Source: Nocardia huaxiensis (lineage in GTDB: Bacteria; Actinomycetota; Actinomycetes; Mycobacteriales; Mycobacteriaceae). From it: 64,000 nucleotides of DNA. Position 1 is the stretch's first letter, and every line of letters begins with the position of its first letter. This document shows, one piece after another, positions 51,522 through 62,000 of the stretch. The DNA is taken from assembly GCF_013744875.1 (NCBI RefSeq), contig NZ_CP059399.1, positions 6,262,001-6,326,000 on the forward strand, given 5' to 3'. Both the position numbers and the translations under genes were made by a program. Below the pieces are notes generated by a model. The model saw only the letters and a list, made by a program, of their open reading frames with translations. It searched no databases and was not told the DNA's origin.

Positions 51522-51983
51522 TCAGCGGTAGTCGCCGCGGTGGCGGAGCCATTCGAGGTACCAGAGGTATTCGCTGGAGGCGGTGCGGAGGCGTTCGTTC
51601 GCGGTGGTGAAGTGGTCGCGGGCGTGGACGGCTGCCACGGACAGGGACCAGGGGGCGAGGGCGGTGGTGAAGAGGAGCTCGCACCAGGGCAGGACGGGGT
51701 TGTCGCCGCGGGTCAGGGTGTCCAGCAGGGCGAGTTCGGTGTCGTGGGCGTGCCAGGCGGCGCGCAGCCAGGTGTCGTCGAGGCGGCCGAGGAAGTCGAT
51801 CGCGTCCTCGGGGATGGCCGGGGGCGCGTCGATCGCGAGGTGGACGGCGGCCGAGATGGCGTGGCGCAGACGGGCATCGGAGTGGGTGGCGTCGCGCAGC
51901 AGGTTCTCCATCGCTTCGCGCAGGGCGGCGATGGGATCGACCGTGGTCTCGTCGTAGGGGATGCTTCCGGTGCGGTCGGTCAT
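51522..51983 (-). CDS. hypothetical protein
   Basis: A 153-residue, mostly helical protein (EAMENLLRDATHSDARLRHAIS, IDFLGRLDDTWLRAAWHAHD) with Trp-rich segments near its C-terminus (YLWYLEWLRHRGDYR). Its ATG overlaps the stop of the SHOCT-domain gene by 4 bp, so the two are co-translated. No enzyme motif. Confidence 0.6.
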   Translation of the reverse strand: MTDRTGSIPYDETTVDPIAALREAMENLLRDATHSDARLRHAISAAVHLAIDAPPAIPEDAIDFLGRLDDTWLRAAWHAHDTELALLDTLTRGDNPVLPWCELLFTTALAPWSLSVAAVHARDHFTTANERLRTASSEYLWYLEWLRHRGDYR

Positions 51984-52354
51984 GAGAGGGCCTTCGCCTT
52001 CAGCTGGTCGAATTCCTGCTGGCTGATGAAGCCCGAGTCGAGGAGTTTGCCGGCGTCGGCGATCTGGGCTGCCGGGTTGGTGCCCGCCGTCTTGCGGATG
52101 TACTTCGCCTCGGCGTCCTGTAGGTGGCGTGCTTCGGCGGCGGCGCGCTGCTGCATGCCGTTGCCGCGGACGATGAGGTAGACCAGCGCGGTGAGCAGCG
52201 GCAGGAAGATCAGGAAGACGACCCATATCGCCTTGATCCAGCCGGAGGTTTCGGTGTCCCGGAACAGGTCTCCGAGGATGTGGAAGAGCAGCAGCAGGTA
52301 GGCGACGAACGCGAAGCTCACGATGATGAGCCACAACACTTCCCAGAACGACAT
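51980..52354 (-). CDS. membrane protein with PLD-N-like segment and SHOCT domain
   Basis: A 124-residue protein from the ATG at 52354: two transmembrane helices (LWLIIVSFAFVAYLLLLFHI, AIWVVFLIFLPLLTALVYLI) of the PLDc_N type, a basic linker, and a C-terminal SHOCT domain (LLDSGFISQQEFDQLKAKAL). SHOCT is a short oligomerisation module. The stop overlaps the next gene start. Confidence 0.88.
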   Translation of the reverse strand: MSFWEVLWLIIVSFAFVAYLLLLFHILGDLFRDTETSGWIKAIWVVFLIFLPLLTALVYLIVRGNGMQQRAAAEARHLQDAEAKYIRKTAGTNPAAQIADAGKLLDSGFISQQEFDQLKAKALS

Positions 52355-52510
52355 GGTGCACCTCGCTCGAGTCGGTCGACGATGCCGCGCGGATGGCGAC
52401 GGCAGCAACGCTAGGCGGCGAACGAGGGGTCGCGGATCACCCGCAAGGGATGAACCGGGAATTTCGCGGAGTCAGTAGCGTTAGTGAACTCACTCCCCTA
52501 CGCTGAGGCT

Positions 52511-54760
52511 ATGACGGAATGGCAGCCCACGGCATGCATCCTGTGCGAGTGCAATTGCGGCATTCAGGTGCTGCTCGGGCCGGATGGGCGGTCCTTCGAC
52601 AAGATTCGCGGGGACAAGCTGCATCCCGCGTCGGCCGGGTACACGTGCAACAAGGCGCTGCGGCTGGATCACTATCAGAACGGGCGCACGGGCCGGATCA
52701 CCGCGCCGCTGCGCCGGCGGGCCGATGGGTCGTTCGAGGAGATCTCCTGGGAGACAGCGATTTCCGAAGTGACGGCGCGGTTGCGGGAGATCGGGCACCG
52801 CTACGGCGGGGAGTCGATCTTCTATTACGGCGGGGGCGGGCAGGGCAACCACCTGGGTGGGGCGTACGCGCCGGCCACGATGGCGGCGTTCGGCATGAAG
52901 TATCGGTCCAGCGCGCTGGCGCAGGAGAAGACCGGGGATTTCTGGGTGGGGGCGCGCATGTTCGGGCATCCGGTGCGCGCGGATGTGGAGCATGCCGAGG
53001 TGGCGTTCTTCGTGGGGAAGAATCCGTATCAGTCGCACGGGTTTCCGCGGGCGCGCACGGTGTTGAAGGAGATGTCGAAGGATCCGCGGCGGTCGATGAT
53101 CGTGCTGGATCCGGTGCGCACCGAGACCGCCGAGCTGGCGGATTTCCATTTGCAGTTGCGGCCGGGCACCGATGTGTATCTGCTGTCGGCGATGGCGGCG
53201 ATTCTGGTGCGGGACAACCTGATCGACGGTGAGTGGCTGGCCGAGCGAGCACGGGGTCTGGACGAGGTGGTGGCGGTGCTGCGCGAGGTCCCGATCGAAA
53301 AGTATTGCGCCATAGCAGATGTCGACGCAGCACTGGTGGTCGCGGCGACACACCGGCTGGCACAGGCGAAGTCGGTGGCGGCGCTCGAGGATCTCGGCGT
53401 GCAGATGAACCGGTACTCGACCGTGGTCAGCTATGTGGAGAAGCTGGTGTGGCTGCTCACCGGCAATCTGGGCAAGCCGGGGACGCAGTACGCGTTCACC
53501 GGATTGTCGGCCATCGGGCACGATCGCGGGCATCCGGCGGGCCAGTGGCCGACGAGTCCGGTGGCGGGCGCGCCCATCATCAGCGGGCTGGTGCCGTGCA
53601 CGGTGATCACCGAGGAGATCCTCACCGACCATCCGGCGCGCTATCGGGCCATGTTCATCGAGAGCAGCAATCCCGTTCACTCCCTGCCGGATTCGGCCCG
53701 CATGCGGGAGGCGCTGGAGTCGCTCGAACTGGTGGTGGCCATCGATGTGGCCATGACCGAGACGACCCGGCTGGCCCACTACATCCTGCCCGCGGCCACC
53801 CAGTTCGAGAAGTACGAGGCGACGTTCTTCAATTTCGACTTCCCGCGCAATATCTTCCACCTGCGGCATCCGGTGCTGCCCGCCCCCGAGGGCGTGCTGG
53901 CGGAGCCGGAGATCCATGCCCGGCTGGTCGAGGCGGCGGGCGTCCTGTCCGAGGACGACTACGCCCCGCTGCGCGCCGCCCTCGAGCAGGGCCGTGAAGC
54001 CTTCGCCATGGCCTTTCTCGGCATTCTCGCCGACCGGCAGCAGGCGAAACTCGCTCCCGTGCTGCTGTATCGGACCCTCGGCCCCACCCTGCCCGATGGC
54101 GCGGCCGCGGCCGCGCTGTTGTGGGCCGCCGCCTACAACTGCGCCCGCAAGTTCCCGCAGAGCGTCGAACGCGCCGGTTACGGAACAGGTTTGGTGGCCG
54201 GTGAGCGCCTGTTCGAGGCCATCCTCACCGGCAAGCACGGCATCGTCATCACCGAGGACGACTACGAGGAAACCTGGACCCGACTGCGCGACAATACGAT
54301 CCAGCTGAACATCCCCGAGCTCCTCCAGGTGATCGCTACGCTCCCCGAGCCCGACGCCGACCCCGCCCAGTGGCCGTTCGTCCTGTCCGCCGGTGAGCGC
54401 CGCGCCTTCACCGCCAACACCATCGTCCGAGACCCGTTGTGGCGCAAGCGCGACGGCGCAGGCACCCTCCGCATGAGCCGCGCCGACGCCGACACCCTCG
54501 GCCTGACCGCAGGCGACCTGGTCCGCGTGAGCACTCGCCGAGGCAGCGTCGAAGTCCCCGTGGACCCGACCGATCGCATGCGCCCCGGCCACCTGTCCCT
54601 CCCCAATGGCTTCGGCCTCTCGGTGCCCGACGACACCGGCTCCCCCGTCACCACCGGCGTGGCCCCCAACGAACTCACCGAATTCGACTCCCGGGACGAA
54701 TGGGTAGGCACCCCCTGGCACAAATACGTCCCCGCCCGCCTGGATACCGTGGCCCCATGA
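52511..54760 (+). CDS. molybdopterin oxidoreductase with 4Fe-4S cluster
   Basis: The ATG at 52511 gives 749 residues of the Mo/W-bis-MGD family. The N-terminal cluster ligands are CILCECNCG and YTCNKA (CxxCxxxC plus C). Further on: FFVGKNPYQSHGF, LTGNLGKPGTQYAF, MFIESSNPVHSLPD and C-terminal MopB domain LSLPNGFGLSVPD and GVAPNELTEF. Formate dehydrogenase-like or other two-electron oxidoreductase; not a nitrate reductase by its layout, and substrate unknown. The HxlR gene starts within its stop (ATGA). Confidence 0.9.
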   Translation: MTEWQPTACILCECNCGIQVLLGPDGRSFDKIRGDKLHPASAGYTCNKALRLDHYQNGRTGRITAPLRRRADGSFEEISWETAISEVTARLREIGHRYGGESIFYYGGGGQGNHLGGAYAPATMAAFGMKYRSSALAQEKTGDFWVGARMFGHPVRADVEHAEVAFFVGKNPYQSHGFPRARTVLKEMSKDPRRSMIVLDPVRTETAELADFHLQLRPGTDVYLLSAMAAILVRDNLIDGEWLAERARGLDEVVAVLREVPIEKYCAIADVDAALVVAATHRLAQAKSVAALEDLGVQMNRYSTVVSYVEKLVWLLTGNLGKPGTQYAFTGLSAIGHDRGHPAGQWPTSPVAGAPIISGLVPCTVITEEILTDHPARYRAMFIESSNPVHSLPDSARMREALESLELVVAIDVAMTETTRLAHYILPAATQFEKYEATFFNFDFPRNIFHLRHPVLPAPEGVLAEPEIHARLVEAAGVLSEDDYAPLRAALEQGREAFAMAFLGILADRQQAKLAPVLLYRTLGPTLPDGAAAAALLWAAAYNCARKFPQSVERAGYGTGLVAGERLFEAILTGKHGIVITEDDYEETWTRLRDNTIQLNIPELLQVIATLPEPDADPAQWPFVLSAGERRAFTANTIVRDPLWRKRDGAGTLRMSRADADTLGLTAGDLVRVSTRRGSVEVPVDPTDRMRPGHLSLPNGFGLSVPDDTGSPVTTGVAPNELTEFDSRDEWVGTPWHKYVPARLDTVAP

Positions 54761-55272
54761 AGCGCACCACCTTCGCCAATTGGCCGTGCACCGTGGCCCG
54801 CACAGTCGACCTCATCGGCGACTGGTGGACCCCGCTGATCCTGCGCGAATCCTTCTACGGCGCGAAACGTTTCGACGACTTCGAACGCACGCTGGGCCTG
54901 TCCCGCAATATCCTCAGCCAGCGCCTGACCCGCCTGGTGGACGAGGGCCTGCTGGAAAAAGTCCCCTACCAGTCCCGCCCACCCCGCCACGAATATCACC
55001 TGACCGACCAGGGCCGGGACTTCTTCCCCGTCATCGCCGCCATCATGGCCTGGGGCGACCGCCACCTCGCCCCCGACGGCCCGCCCGTCGTCCTCCACCA
55101 CACCCCCTGCGCCCACGACACCCACGCCGAAGTCGTCTGCGCCCACTGCCGCCAACCCCTGCACCACGCGGACGTCACCGCCCACCTGGGCCCCGGCTTC
55201 CCCGCCCGCCACCGCGAATCCGCCCTCGCCACAGGCCGATTCGGCACCGCAGCGGAGGCGCACCCGCGGTGA
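54757..55272 (+). CDS. HxlR-family winged-helix regulator
   Basis: A 171-residue protein with the HxlR core: CTVARTVDLIGDWWTPLILR, FDDFERTLGLSRNILSQRLTRLVDEGLLEK and the wing YHLTDQGRDFFPV. Its C-terminal third adds a Cys/His-rich segment (HTPCAHDTHAEVVCAHCRQPLHHADV) that could bind metal or sense redox; HxlR proteins often react through Cys. Translationally coupled to the molybdopterin oxidoreductase gene. Confidence 0.9.
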   Translation: MKRTTFANWPCTVARTVDLIGDWWTPLILRESFYGAKRFDDFERTLGLSRNILSQRLTRLVDEGLLEKVPYQSRPPRHEYHLTDQGRDFFPVIAAIMAWGDRHLAPDGPPVVLHHTPCAHDTHAEVVCAHCRQPLHHADVTAHLGPGFPARHRESALATGRFGTAAEAHPR

Positions 55273-55292
55273 GCGGGGGGACGCGCGCCGAA

Positions 55293-55829
55293 CTACACGA
55301 TCCTGGCGTTGAGGACCTGGTAGCTGCCCGCTCGATAGCCGCCGATGATGCAGCCGGTGACCGCGCCGGGGCTTACTTCGGGTGGGCCCGTTGTTATCTG
55401 GAGCATGCGTCCAGTTCCTAGGCCGCCGACTATTTTGAGGTGGTTGGTGGCTTGCTGACCGAGGGTCCACTCCCAGGAGCCGATGATGTGGGAGTTCTGG
55501 CCGTTGTCCCAGATGACCAGGAGGTCGGCACGGCCGCCTCGGCTGCCGTAGCAGGTGGCGGCGGGTTCGAAGCTGGTGCCGATGATGGTGCCGACGCCTA
55601 TGTCGGTGGGGGCGCCTCGGCAGCCGGTGAGGTGACCGCCCACGTTGCTGCCCACGGGGGCCTGGGAGCTGCCGGTCATGCCGGGGCCGTTGGCTTGCCA
55701 GGTGAGGGCTCCGCCTACGCAGCTTCCGTCATCCAGGCCGTCTGCCGTGGCGGGGGTGGCGGCGAGAACGGGGGCCACCAGGAAGGTTGCCGCGGCTGCT
55801 GTGACGAGAGCAGTTCGGAACTTCGACAT
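55293..55829 (-). CDS. secreted hypothetical protein
   Basis: A 178-residue exported protein with signal peptide (TALVTAAAATFLVAPVLAATPATA) and a Cys-containing beta-rich mature part (GSCVGGAL, GHLTGCRGAP, ATCYGSRGGRADLLVIWDNG, TGCIIGGYR: four Cys). The pattern WDNGQNSHIIGSWEW resembles small secreted proteins of Nocardia. Function unknown. Confidence 0.65.
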   Translation of the reverse strand: MSKFRTALVTAAAATFLVAPVLAATPATADGLDDGSCVGGALTWQANGPGMTGSSQAPVGSNVGGHLTGCRGAPTDIGVGTIIGTSFEPAATCYGSRGGRADLLVIWDNGQNSHIIGSWEWTLGQQATNHLKIVGGLGTGRMLQITTGPPEVSPGAVTGCIIGGYRAGSYQVLNARIV

Positions 55830-55976
55830 GTGCTTGCACCTCTCTCGGGATCAGCGTTGATCGGAGTAGAGCGGCAAAATCAACATCGTCTGGTTCGAGG
55901 TTAGGCCAGCAAACTTCTGGTATGCAAACGGGTGGAATGTGGACAACGACTGTTCCGCTTGTGAATTCGCGTTGCT

Positions 55977-56936
55977 TCACTCTGGCAGGGCGAGGCCGCG
56001 GGCCAGGGTCGGCCAGGAGCTGATCAGGGCGTCGAGCCAGTAGCCCCAGGAGTGGGTGCCGACGGGGTGGAAGTCGTAGGTGGCGGGGATACCGAGGGTG
56101 GTCAGGCGGGCTTGGAGGTTGCGGCCGCAGTGGTCGGTGGCGGCTTCGAGGACGCCGCCCACGGTGAGCTGGTTGGCCAGGCCGTCGAGGCCGGGGAGGG
56201 CGAACGGGCCGTCGAGGGTGTCGTGCGGGCCGGGGAGGCCGGAGCCGTTGGAGATGTAGAGGTGCAGGCCGCGCAGGCGGTCGGCGTGCAGGTAGGGGTC
56301 GTTGGCGGCCCACATCGGATCCCCTTGGGGGCCATACATGTTCACGGTGTTGCCGCGGCCCTGCGCCACGACCACATTCACGAAGGCATAGCCGAGCGGG
56401 TCACTGATCTGCGCACAGCCGCTGTAGGCGGCGACCGAGCGATACAGGCCCGGTTTCGCGATCGCCAGCTGGAGCACCGATGCGCCGGAGGAGGACAGCC
56501 CCGCGATGGCGTTGAAACCGTTGGCGCCCAGGACTTCATCGATGACCGGCGGCAGCTCCTCGGTCAGGAAGGTCTGCCATTTGTTCACGCCCAGCACCGG
56601 ATCCGGCGCGCGCCAGTCGGCGTAGTAGCTGGTGAATCCGCCGATCGGCTGGACGACATTGACGTCCTTGTCCGCCAGGAAGTCCAGGGCCTGCGGCGCG
56701 CGGCGGTTCCAATTCGCCTCGCCCACACCGCCATCGGCGCCATTGAGCAGGTAGAGGACGGGCCGGGGCCGCGAGGTGCCGGCCGCCCGCTGGATGTCCA
56801 CCGGAATCTCGCGCCCCATGGCCGCCGAGTACACGCTCAGCGTGAAGCGGCGATCGTCGGCCTGTGCGGGAACGCACAGGAGTCCCGCCGCACCCACCAG
56901 GCAGACGACCAGCATCCGCGCAATCACATGACCCAC
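55977..56936 (-). CDS. secreted esterase of the Ag85/mycolyltransferase-like type
   Basis: I place the start at the second of two GTGs (56936), 6 bp after AGGAGG, giving 319 residues with signal peptide (MLVVCLVGAAGLLCVPAQA). The fold markers are VLYLLNGADGGVGEANW, the elbow AGLSSSGASVLQLA (Ser), GPHDTLDGP and a C-terminal GTHSWGYWLDAL with the His. In the Ag85 family such enzymes transfer mycolates to trehalose or arabinogalactan; others are plain esterases. It follows the DoxX/HTTM-type gene by 52 bp. Confidence 0.85.
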   Translation of the reverse strand: MGHVIARMLVVCLVGAAGLLCVPAQADDRRFTLSVYSAAMGREIPVDIQRAAGTSRPRPVLYLLNGADGGVGEANWNRRAPQALDFLADKDVNVVQPIGGFTSYYADWRAPDPVLGVNKWQTFLTEELPPVIDEVLGANGFNAIAGLSSSGASVLQLAIAKPGLYRSVAAYSGCAQISDPLGYAFVNVVVAQGRGNTVNMYGPQGDPMWAANDPYLHADRLRGLHLYISNGSGLPGPHDTLDGPFALPGLDGLANQLTVGGVLEAATDHCGRNLQARLTTLGIPATYDFHPVGTHSWGYWLDALISSWPTLARGLALPE

Positions 56937-56988
56937 CACTGACCTCCTCGACGAAATGACCGGTGTCACAAGAGGTATTCGAAGCTGA

Positions 56989-58386
56989 TCAGCGGTTGTA
57001 GGGCTCCTCCTGCACCCAGCTGAAGCCACGTTCCAGCAGCGGAAAGGATTTCGGGTCGAGCTCGGTGAAGTACGCGTGAATGCGGTGTCCGCCATAGTCG
57101 TCGGCGTCGATGACCAAGCGTCCATTGTCGGCCCACCAGTAGGTCAGCCGCACCCGGATGGGGGTTTCCGCGTAGGTGCCCAGCGTGATCCGGTGGTGCA
57201 GGTCGATGGTGTGCTTGGCCGGATCGATTGTGCCGCCGTACATCTCGAACGAGTCGTCCATGTGCTGAATGGTCACCGACACCGGATCGGAGATGTGGAA
57301 GGAGCGGTCGACGATGACGCGCCGCCAGCGCAGTTCGTCGGTGAGCAGCGGATCGCGGGCGTACCCCTCGGTGGAGAACCCGTCCACCTGATAGATCCCG
57401 TACAGCTCGGGGGCCGGTCTGCTCCACTGCCGCCAGCTCTGCGCACCGGTTCCGGCCAGCAGGACCAGACCCGTCAGCAGCTGCGCCACCACCGCGATCC
57501 GGTTGGCGCGGGCGGATTCGAACAGGGCGTACCGACGCAGCGCGGGCGCGGCACGATCGGAGAACAGCACCGCCAGCAACCTCCTGGCATGCGGCGCCAG
57601 CAGGAACAGGCTCAATAGCAGGAACTGCGAGGACACCGTCTTCAACCGGATGTCGTAGGTTATGTTCAACAGGAACACCTGCGTCATGTCCACCGCGCAC
57701 AGCAGCGCCCCCGCCGCGGCCGCGCGCGGCACCACCAGCAGCACCCCGGCCAGCAGTTCGGCGACCCCCAGCGCGATCTGATACGGCTGCGACACACTGA
57801 CCTGCGACCACAGCACCCCGGCCGGGCTGAAGTTGCCGAACGGCTCGACCAGCCGGTTCAGCACGAACGGCATCTGCGTCGGAATCGCCTTGGCCATGCC
57901 GAAATAGAACATCCCGAGCGCCAGCACGAACCGCAGGAACAGCTGCGTCCACGCGAAAAGCCGGGTGTATGACGGCCGTTGGCGATCCAGGACCGACCAC
58001 CCGGTCGTCGCCACCACGGCGATCACCACCATGAGGAACAGCGCCGTCCACTGGAAGGCGCTGTCACTGCCCACCTGTGTGCTGGTCACCCGCAAGCCGA
58101 GCACCTGGGCCGCGGTCCATTCGATGGGCGGCCGCACGAAGGCCAATCCCTTGTCCACCCAGGCCCAGGCTCCGTCGAACCCCGAGCCCGCCAGGAGAAC
58201 CGGGACGAGGCCGATCACCCCCACCACGCCGAACTGGCCGAAATAGCTGACGCCGAACCGGAATCCGATGCGCGTCGGCAGCCGCCAGACCTCCGGCCCC
58301 GGCGCATCCGCACCGGGCTCCTCGGTCTCCGTCCTCTCGTCCGCCGATTCCGGCTCGGCGACGCCGCACTCCTCGGCCACGGGCAC
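56989..58386 (-). CDS. DoxX/HTTM-type polytopic membrane protein
   Basis: The GTG at 58386 (site GGAGGGGGAAG) gives 465 residues. After an acidic cytosolic N-terminus (ESADERTETEEPGADAP) come about 7-8 helices (VVGVIGLVPVLLAG, WTALFLMVVIAVVATTG, LGVAELLAGVLLVVP, SQFLLLSLFLLAPHARRLLA) and a 150-residue extracytoplasmic tail (RWRRVIVDRSFHISDPVSVT, RVRLTYWWADNGRLV). This resembles the HTTM/vitamin K carboxylase-like or DoxX-type proteins. Together with the adjacent esterase it may serve envelope lipid processing. Confidence 0.75.
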   Translation of the reverse strand: MPVAEECGVAEPESADERTETEEPGADAPGPEVWRLPTRIGFRFGVSYFGQFGVVGVIGLVPVLLAGSGFDGAWAWVDKGLAFVRPPIEWTAAQVLGLRVTSTQVGSDSAFQWTALFLMVVIAVVATTGWSVLDRQRPSYTRLFAWTQLFLRFVLALGMFYFGMAKAIPTQMPFVLNRLVEPFGNFSPAGVLWSQVSVSQPYQIALGVAELLAGVLLVVPRAAAAGALLCAVDMTQVFLLNITYDIRLKTVSSQFLLLSLFLLAPHARRLLAVLFSDRAAPALRRYALFESARANRIAVVAQLLTGLVLLAGTGAQSWRQWSRPAPELYGIYQVDGFSTEGYARDPLLTDELRWRRVIVDRSFHISDPVSVTIQHMDDSFEMYGGTIDPAKHTIDLHHRITLGTYAETPIRVRLTYWWADNGRLVIDADDYGGHRIHAYFTELDPKSFPLLERGFSWVQEEPYNR

Positions 58387-58606
58387 CGGCTTCCCCCTCC
58401 TGCTCACTGTCCGGCGACAGTAGGAGTGGCCGCTTACCGGGGACCGGCTGGTTCGCTTAAGAGATCTTCCTGAGCAGGAAAAGCACCGGTCACAGCGCGA
58501 TTGTCCGGATTGCTGGTTCTCACGATGCGGGCGCGGAGTACCGTTCCTGGGGACATGTCCGCAGCTCGGTTTTCCCCTATCCACACGGATCGACGGGAGC
58601 ACGCTG

Positions 58607-59041
58607 ATGACTGTTACAGGCACGACCTTCCGCACCTTCGCCACGTTGATCTCGGCCGTCGCGGCGGTCGGCGTGGGGTATGCCCCGGCGGCGGCCGAAC
58701 GCGGACCCGACGGCCACCTGTACGGCGCCTTCGCGGTCTCGGGCACGCTCGGGGACGGTTCACGACAGATCGGGTCCTCGTGGAATTTTCCCGATCAGGG
58801 TGCCGCGGATCAGCGGGCGCTCGCGGAATGCGGTGACGGCAGTTGCGTCGTCGAACTCCGCTTCATGGACGGATGTGGTGCGATCGCGTTCCGCGGCAAT
58901 CGATTCGCGGGCGGCGCCGGCCCCACCCGGGACGACGCCACCCGCGCCGCGATCGACGCCGTCGGCCCGCCGTGGCCGTCCTCCATCAGCGCCGATGCCA
59001 GTGACCCGGCCCAGGTGTTCGGGCCGGACTGCAACGGTTGA
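58607..59041 (+). CDS. secreted DUF4189 protein
   Basis: A 144-residue protein with signal peptide (LISAVAAVGVGYAPAAA) and a DUF4189 domain: LYGAFAVSGT, DQGAADQRALAEC and GDGSCVVELRFMDGCGAIAF, GPTRDDATRAAIDAVG. DUF4189 occurs in small exported proteins of actinobacteria and proteobacteria, function unknown; three to four Cys may form disulfides. It converges on the NRPS gene. Confidence 0.85.
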   Translation: MTVTGTTFRTFATLISAVAAVGVGYAPAAAERGPDGHLYGAFAVSGTLGDGSRQIGSSWNFPDQGAADQRALAECGDGSCVVELRFMDGCGAIAFRGNRFAGGAGPTRDDATRAAIDAVGPPWPSSISADASDPAQVFGPDCNG

Positions 59042-59054
59042 CCGAACGGTTCGG

Positions 59055-62000
59055 TCACTGGCGCGAGGCGAGACGGGATTCGAGGGTCGAGGCGATGACG
59101 GCTGCCTTGTCGGGCTTGAGCATTCCGGTGTGCCATTCGTCGATGGGGATCTGGTCGATGTGGCCGGAGATGTGGTGACGCCAGGTGTCGGCGAGGTGGT
59201 CGCGACCGGATTCGCGGGTGGCGGTGAACAGGAGGGCGTCACCCGCGAAGTGGCCCGGGGCGTATGGGAGGGGGCGGGAGAAGCTGTCGAGGAAGCGGTC
59301 GATCTGTTGGGGGGCAAGGACTCCCGCGCGGGCGATGCGGTCGGCGATGAGGGTGTAGAAGTCGTCGAGGCGGTCGATGTCGGGGATCTCGTCCAGTTGC
59401 AGCAGGTCGCGCCAGCCGCCGAGCAGGCGTGCCACGGCTTCGGAGATTTCCTGGCGGGTGGGTTCGGGGGTGTCCCCCGCGGCCGAATCGGGTGTGGCGT
59501 CGACGAGCGCCAGCAGGCCCACCGGGTGGCCGAGGGCCTGTAGGCGGACGGCCATGGCCTGGGCGATCTGGCCGCCCAGGGACCAGCCGAGCAGGTTGTA
59601 GGTGGTGTCGGGGAATCGGTCGAGGAGTTCGCGGACGTAGCGGTCGGCGTAGGCGTCCACGGAGTCCAGGCGGGGTTCCCCGGCGACGATGTAGGGGTCC
59701 TGGAGGCCGTAGACGGGGCGGTCGGCGTCGAGATGGCCGACGAGTGCGCCGTAGACCCAGGCGAGACCGCCGCCGGGATGGACGCAGAACAGGGGCGGGC
59801 GGGTGCCCGAGGATCGCAGCGGGGTGAGCACTCCGAGTGAGATGTTCAGGGCCGCCGGGTCTTTCGTCAGTGCGCGGGCCAGGGCCGCGGGGGTCGCGTC
59901 GGCGAAGAGGGTGCTGTAGGGGATCTGCTCGCCGGTGCGGGCACGGACCAGGGCGACGACCTGGACGGCGGTGAGCGAGTTGCCGCCGAGGGCGAAGAAG
60001 TCGTCGTCGGCGCCCACGCGGTCGGTGCCCAGCACTTCGGCGAAGACGTCGGCGATGTGCTGCTCCAGCGGGGATTCGGGGGCACGGTAGCCGCGGGCCG
60101 GGAATACCGGTGCGGGCAGGGCCCGACGGTCGATCTTACCGGTGGCGGTGACGGGGAATTCGTCGAGCACCATGACGACGTCGGGGACGAGGTAGGCGGG
60201 CAACCGGTTCGCCGCCGAACGGCGGGCGGCCTCCGCGTCGAGGGGGTAGCCGGCCCGAGCCACCACGTACGCGACGAGACGGGCTGTGGCGCGGTCGTTT
60301 TCGGCGGACTCGTCCTTGTGCACGATGACCACGGCCTGCGCGATGCCGGGCAGTTCGGTGAGGGCGGCTTCGACCTCGCCCGGTTCGAGGCGCTGGCCGC
60401 GCACCTTCTGCTGTAGGTCGGAGCGGCCGACGAAGACCAGAGTGCCGGTGTCGGTGTCCTTTTCGCCGACCTGCCAGCGGACCAGGTCGCCCGTGCGGTA
60501 CAGCCGCTGTCCCGGTGCGCCGAACGGGTCGGCGATGAAGCGGGCGGCGGTCAGTTCCGCGCGGCCTCGATAGCCGCGCGCCACACCGGGTCCCGCGACG
60601 TACAGCTCGCCGACCACACCGACGGGGACGGGACGCAGCCACCGGTCGAGCACGAGGACGGACATGCCGCGGATCGGGTGGCCGATGGTGATGTCCCGGT
60701 CCGGGCTCAGATCGGCGCCGGTCACCCAGATGCTCGTCTCGGCGGGACCGTAGAGGTTGTGCACGCGGCGCGCACCGGTCCCGGTCCAGCGGGTCGCCAG
60801 CGGCGGCGGGCAGGGTTCGCCGCCGGTGAGCAGCACGCGAAGATCCGCCAGCTCTTCGGGATTCAGCGTGGCCGCGACCGAGGGGGTCAGGAAGGCGTGG
60901 GTGATGCGCTGCGCGCGCATGAGCTCGGCGAGTGGTGCCCCGCCGTAGACGTCGGCGGGCGCCGGGATCAGCGTCGCCCCCAGCGAGAGCGCGAGCAGCA
61001 ACTCCAGCGCGGCGGCGTCGAAGGTGCGGGAGGCGACGGCCAATACCCGTGCGGTGCTGTCGATTTCGCAGCGAATCCGCTGATCTTCCAGCAGCGCCGC
61101 GAGTCCGGCGTGGGTGACCGCCACGCCCTTGGGCCGACCGGTCGAGCCCGAGGTGTACACCACGTAGGCGGTATTCCCGGGTCGTACCGGTGCGCGGCGA
61201 TCACGGTCGGTGAGAGCGGTGATCGGTTGCCGGGCCAGCTGTTCGGCCACCGCGCCGTCATCCAGAACCAGCCAGGAAACTCCTTCGTGCGGCAGGACGG
61301 CGATGGCTGCGCTCCGGGTGATTCCTACGGAGACACCGGAATCCGCGCAGACGAACCGATTGCGATCTGCGGGGTGCGCCGGATCGACCGACAGGAAGGC
61401 CGCGCCGGTCTTGGCGACGGCCCACACCGACAGCACCCAGTCCGCCGAGCGTGGAACGGCCACCGCCACCACGGACTCCGGGCCGACGCCGTGCTCGATC
61501 AGCAAGCGGGCCAGGCGATTCGTGTGTTCGTCCAGCTCGCGGTAGGACAGCCGCAGCGCGCCGTCCACCAGCGCCTCGGTGTCCGGATGGGCCCGCACGG
61601 TGGCGGCCAGCAGGTTCGGCAGCGTCGGTTCGGCCGGGTGCTCGACCGAGCCGCCGGTCCCCCAGGCCCGCAGCCGGGCCCGCTCCGGCGGGTCCAGCAG
61701 GTCGATGTCGCGGACCGGAGCAGTGGGATCGGCGGTGATCGCCCGCAGGGCCGCCGACAGCCGCCGGGCCACCGTCTCGATGGTCGCGGCATCGAACAGC
61801 TCTGCGGCATAGCTGATTCCGACCGGAACGGCTCCGGTGTCGTCGGGAGCATCGGTGAGGGTGAAGGTCAGGTCGAACCGTTCGACCCCGATATCGGCGC
61901 CGGCGGTCCGCACGGTCAGCTCGGGCAGCGCGAGGTCGACCGCGTCCAGATTGTGGAAGGCCAGCATGACCTGGAACAGCGGATGGTGCGCCTGGCTGCG

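Noticed and set aside
52490..54721. A 743-codon minus-strand frame opposite the molybdopterin oxidoreductase
   Set aside because: The plus strand encodes the full family motif set. The antisense frame has no recognisable domain.
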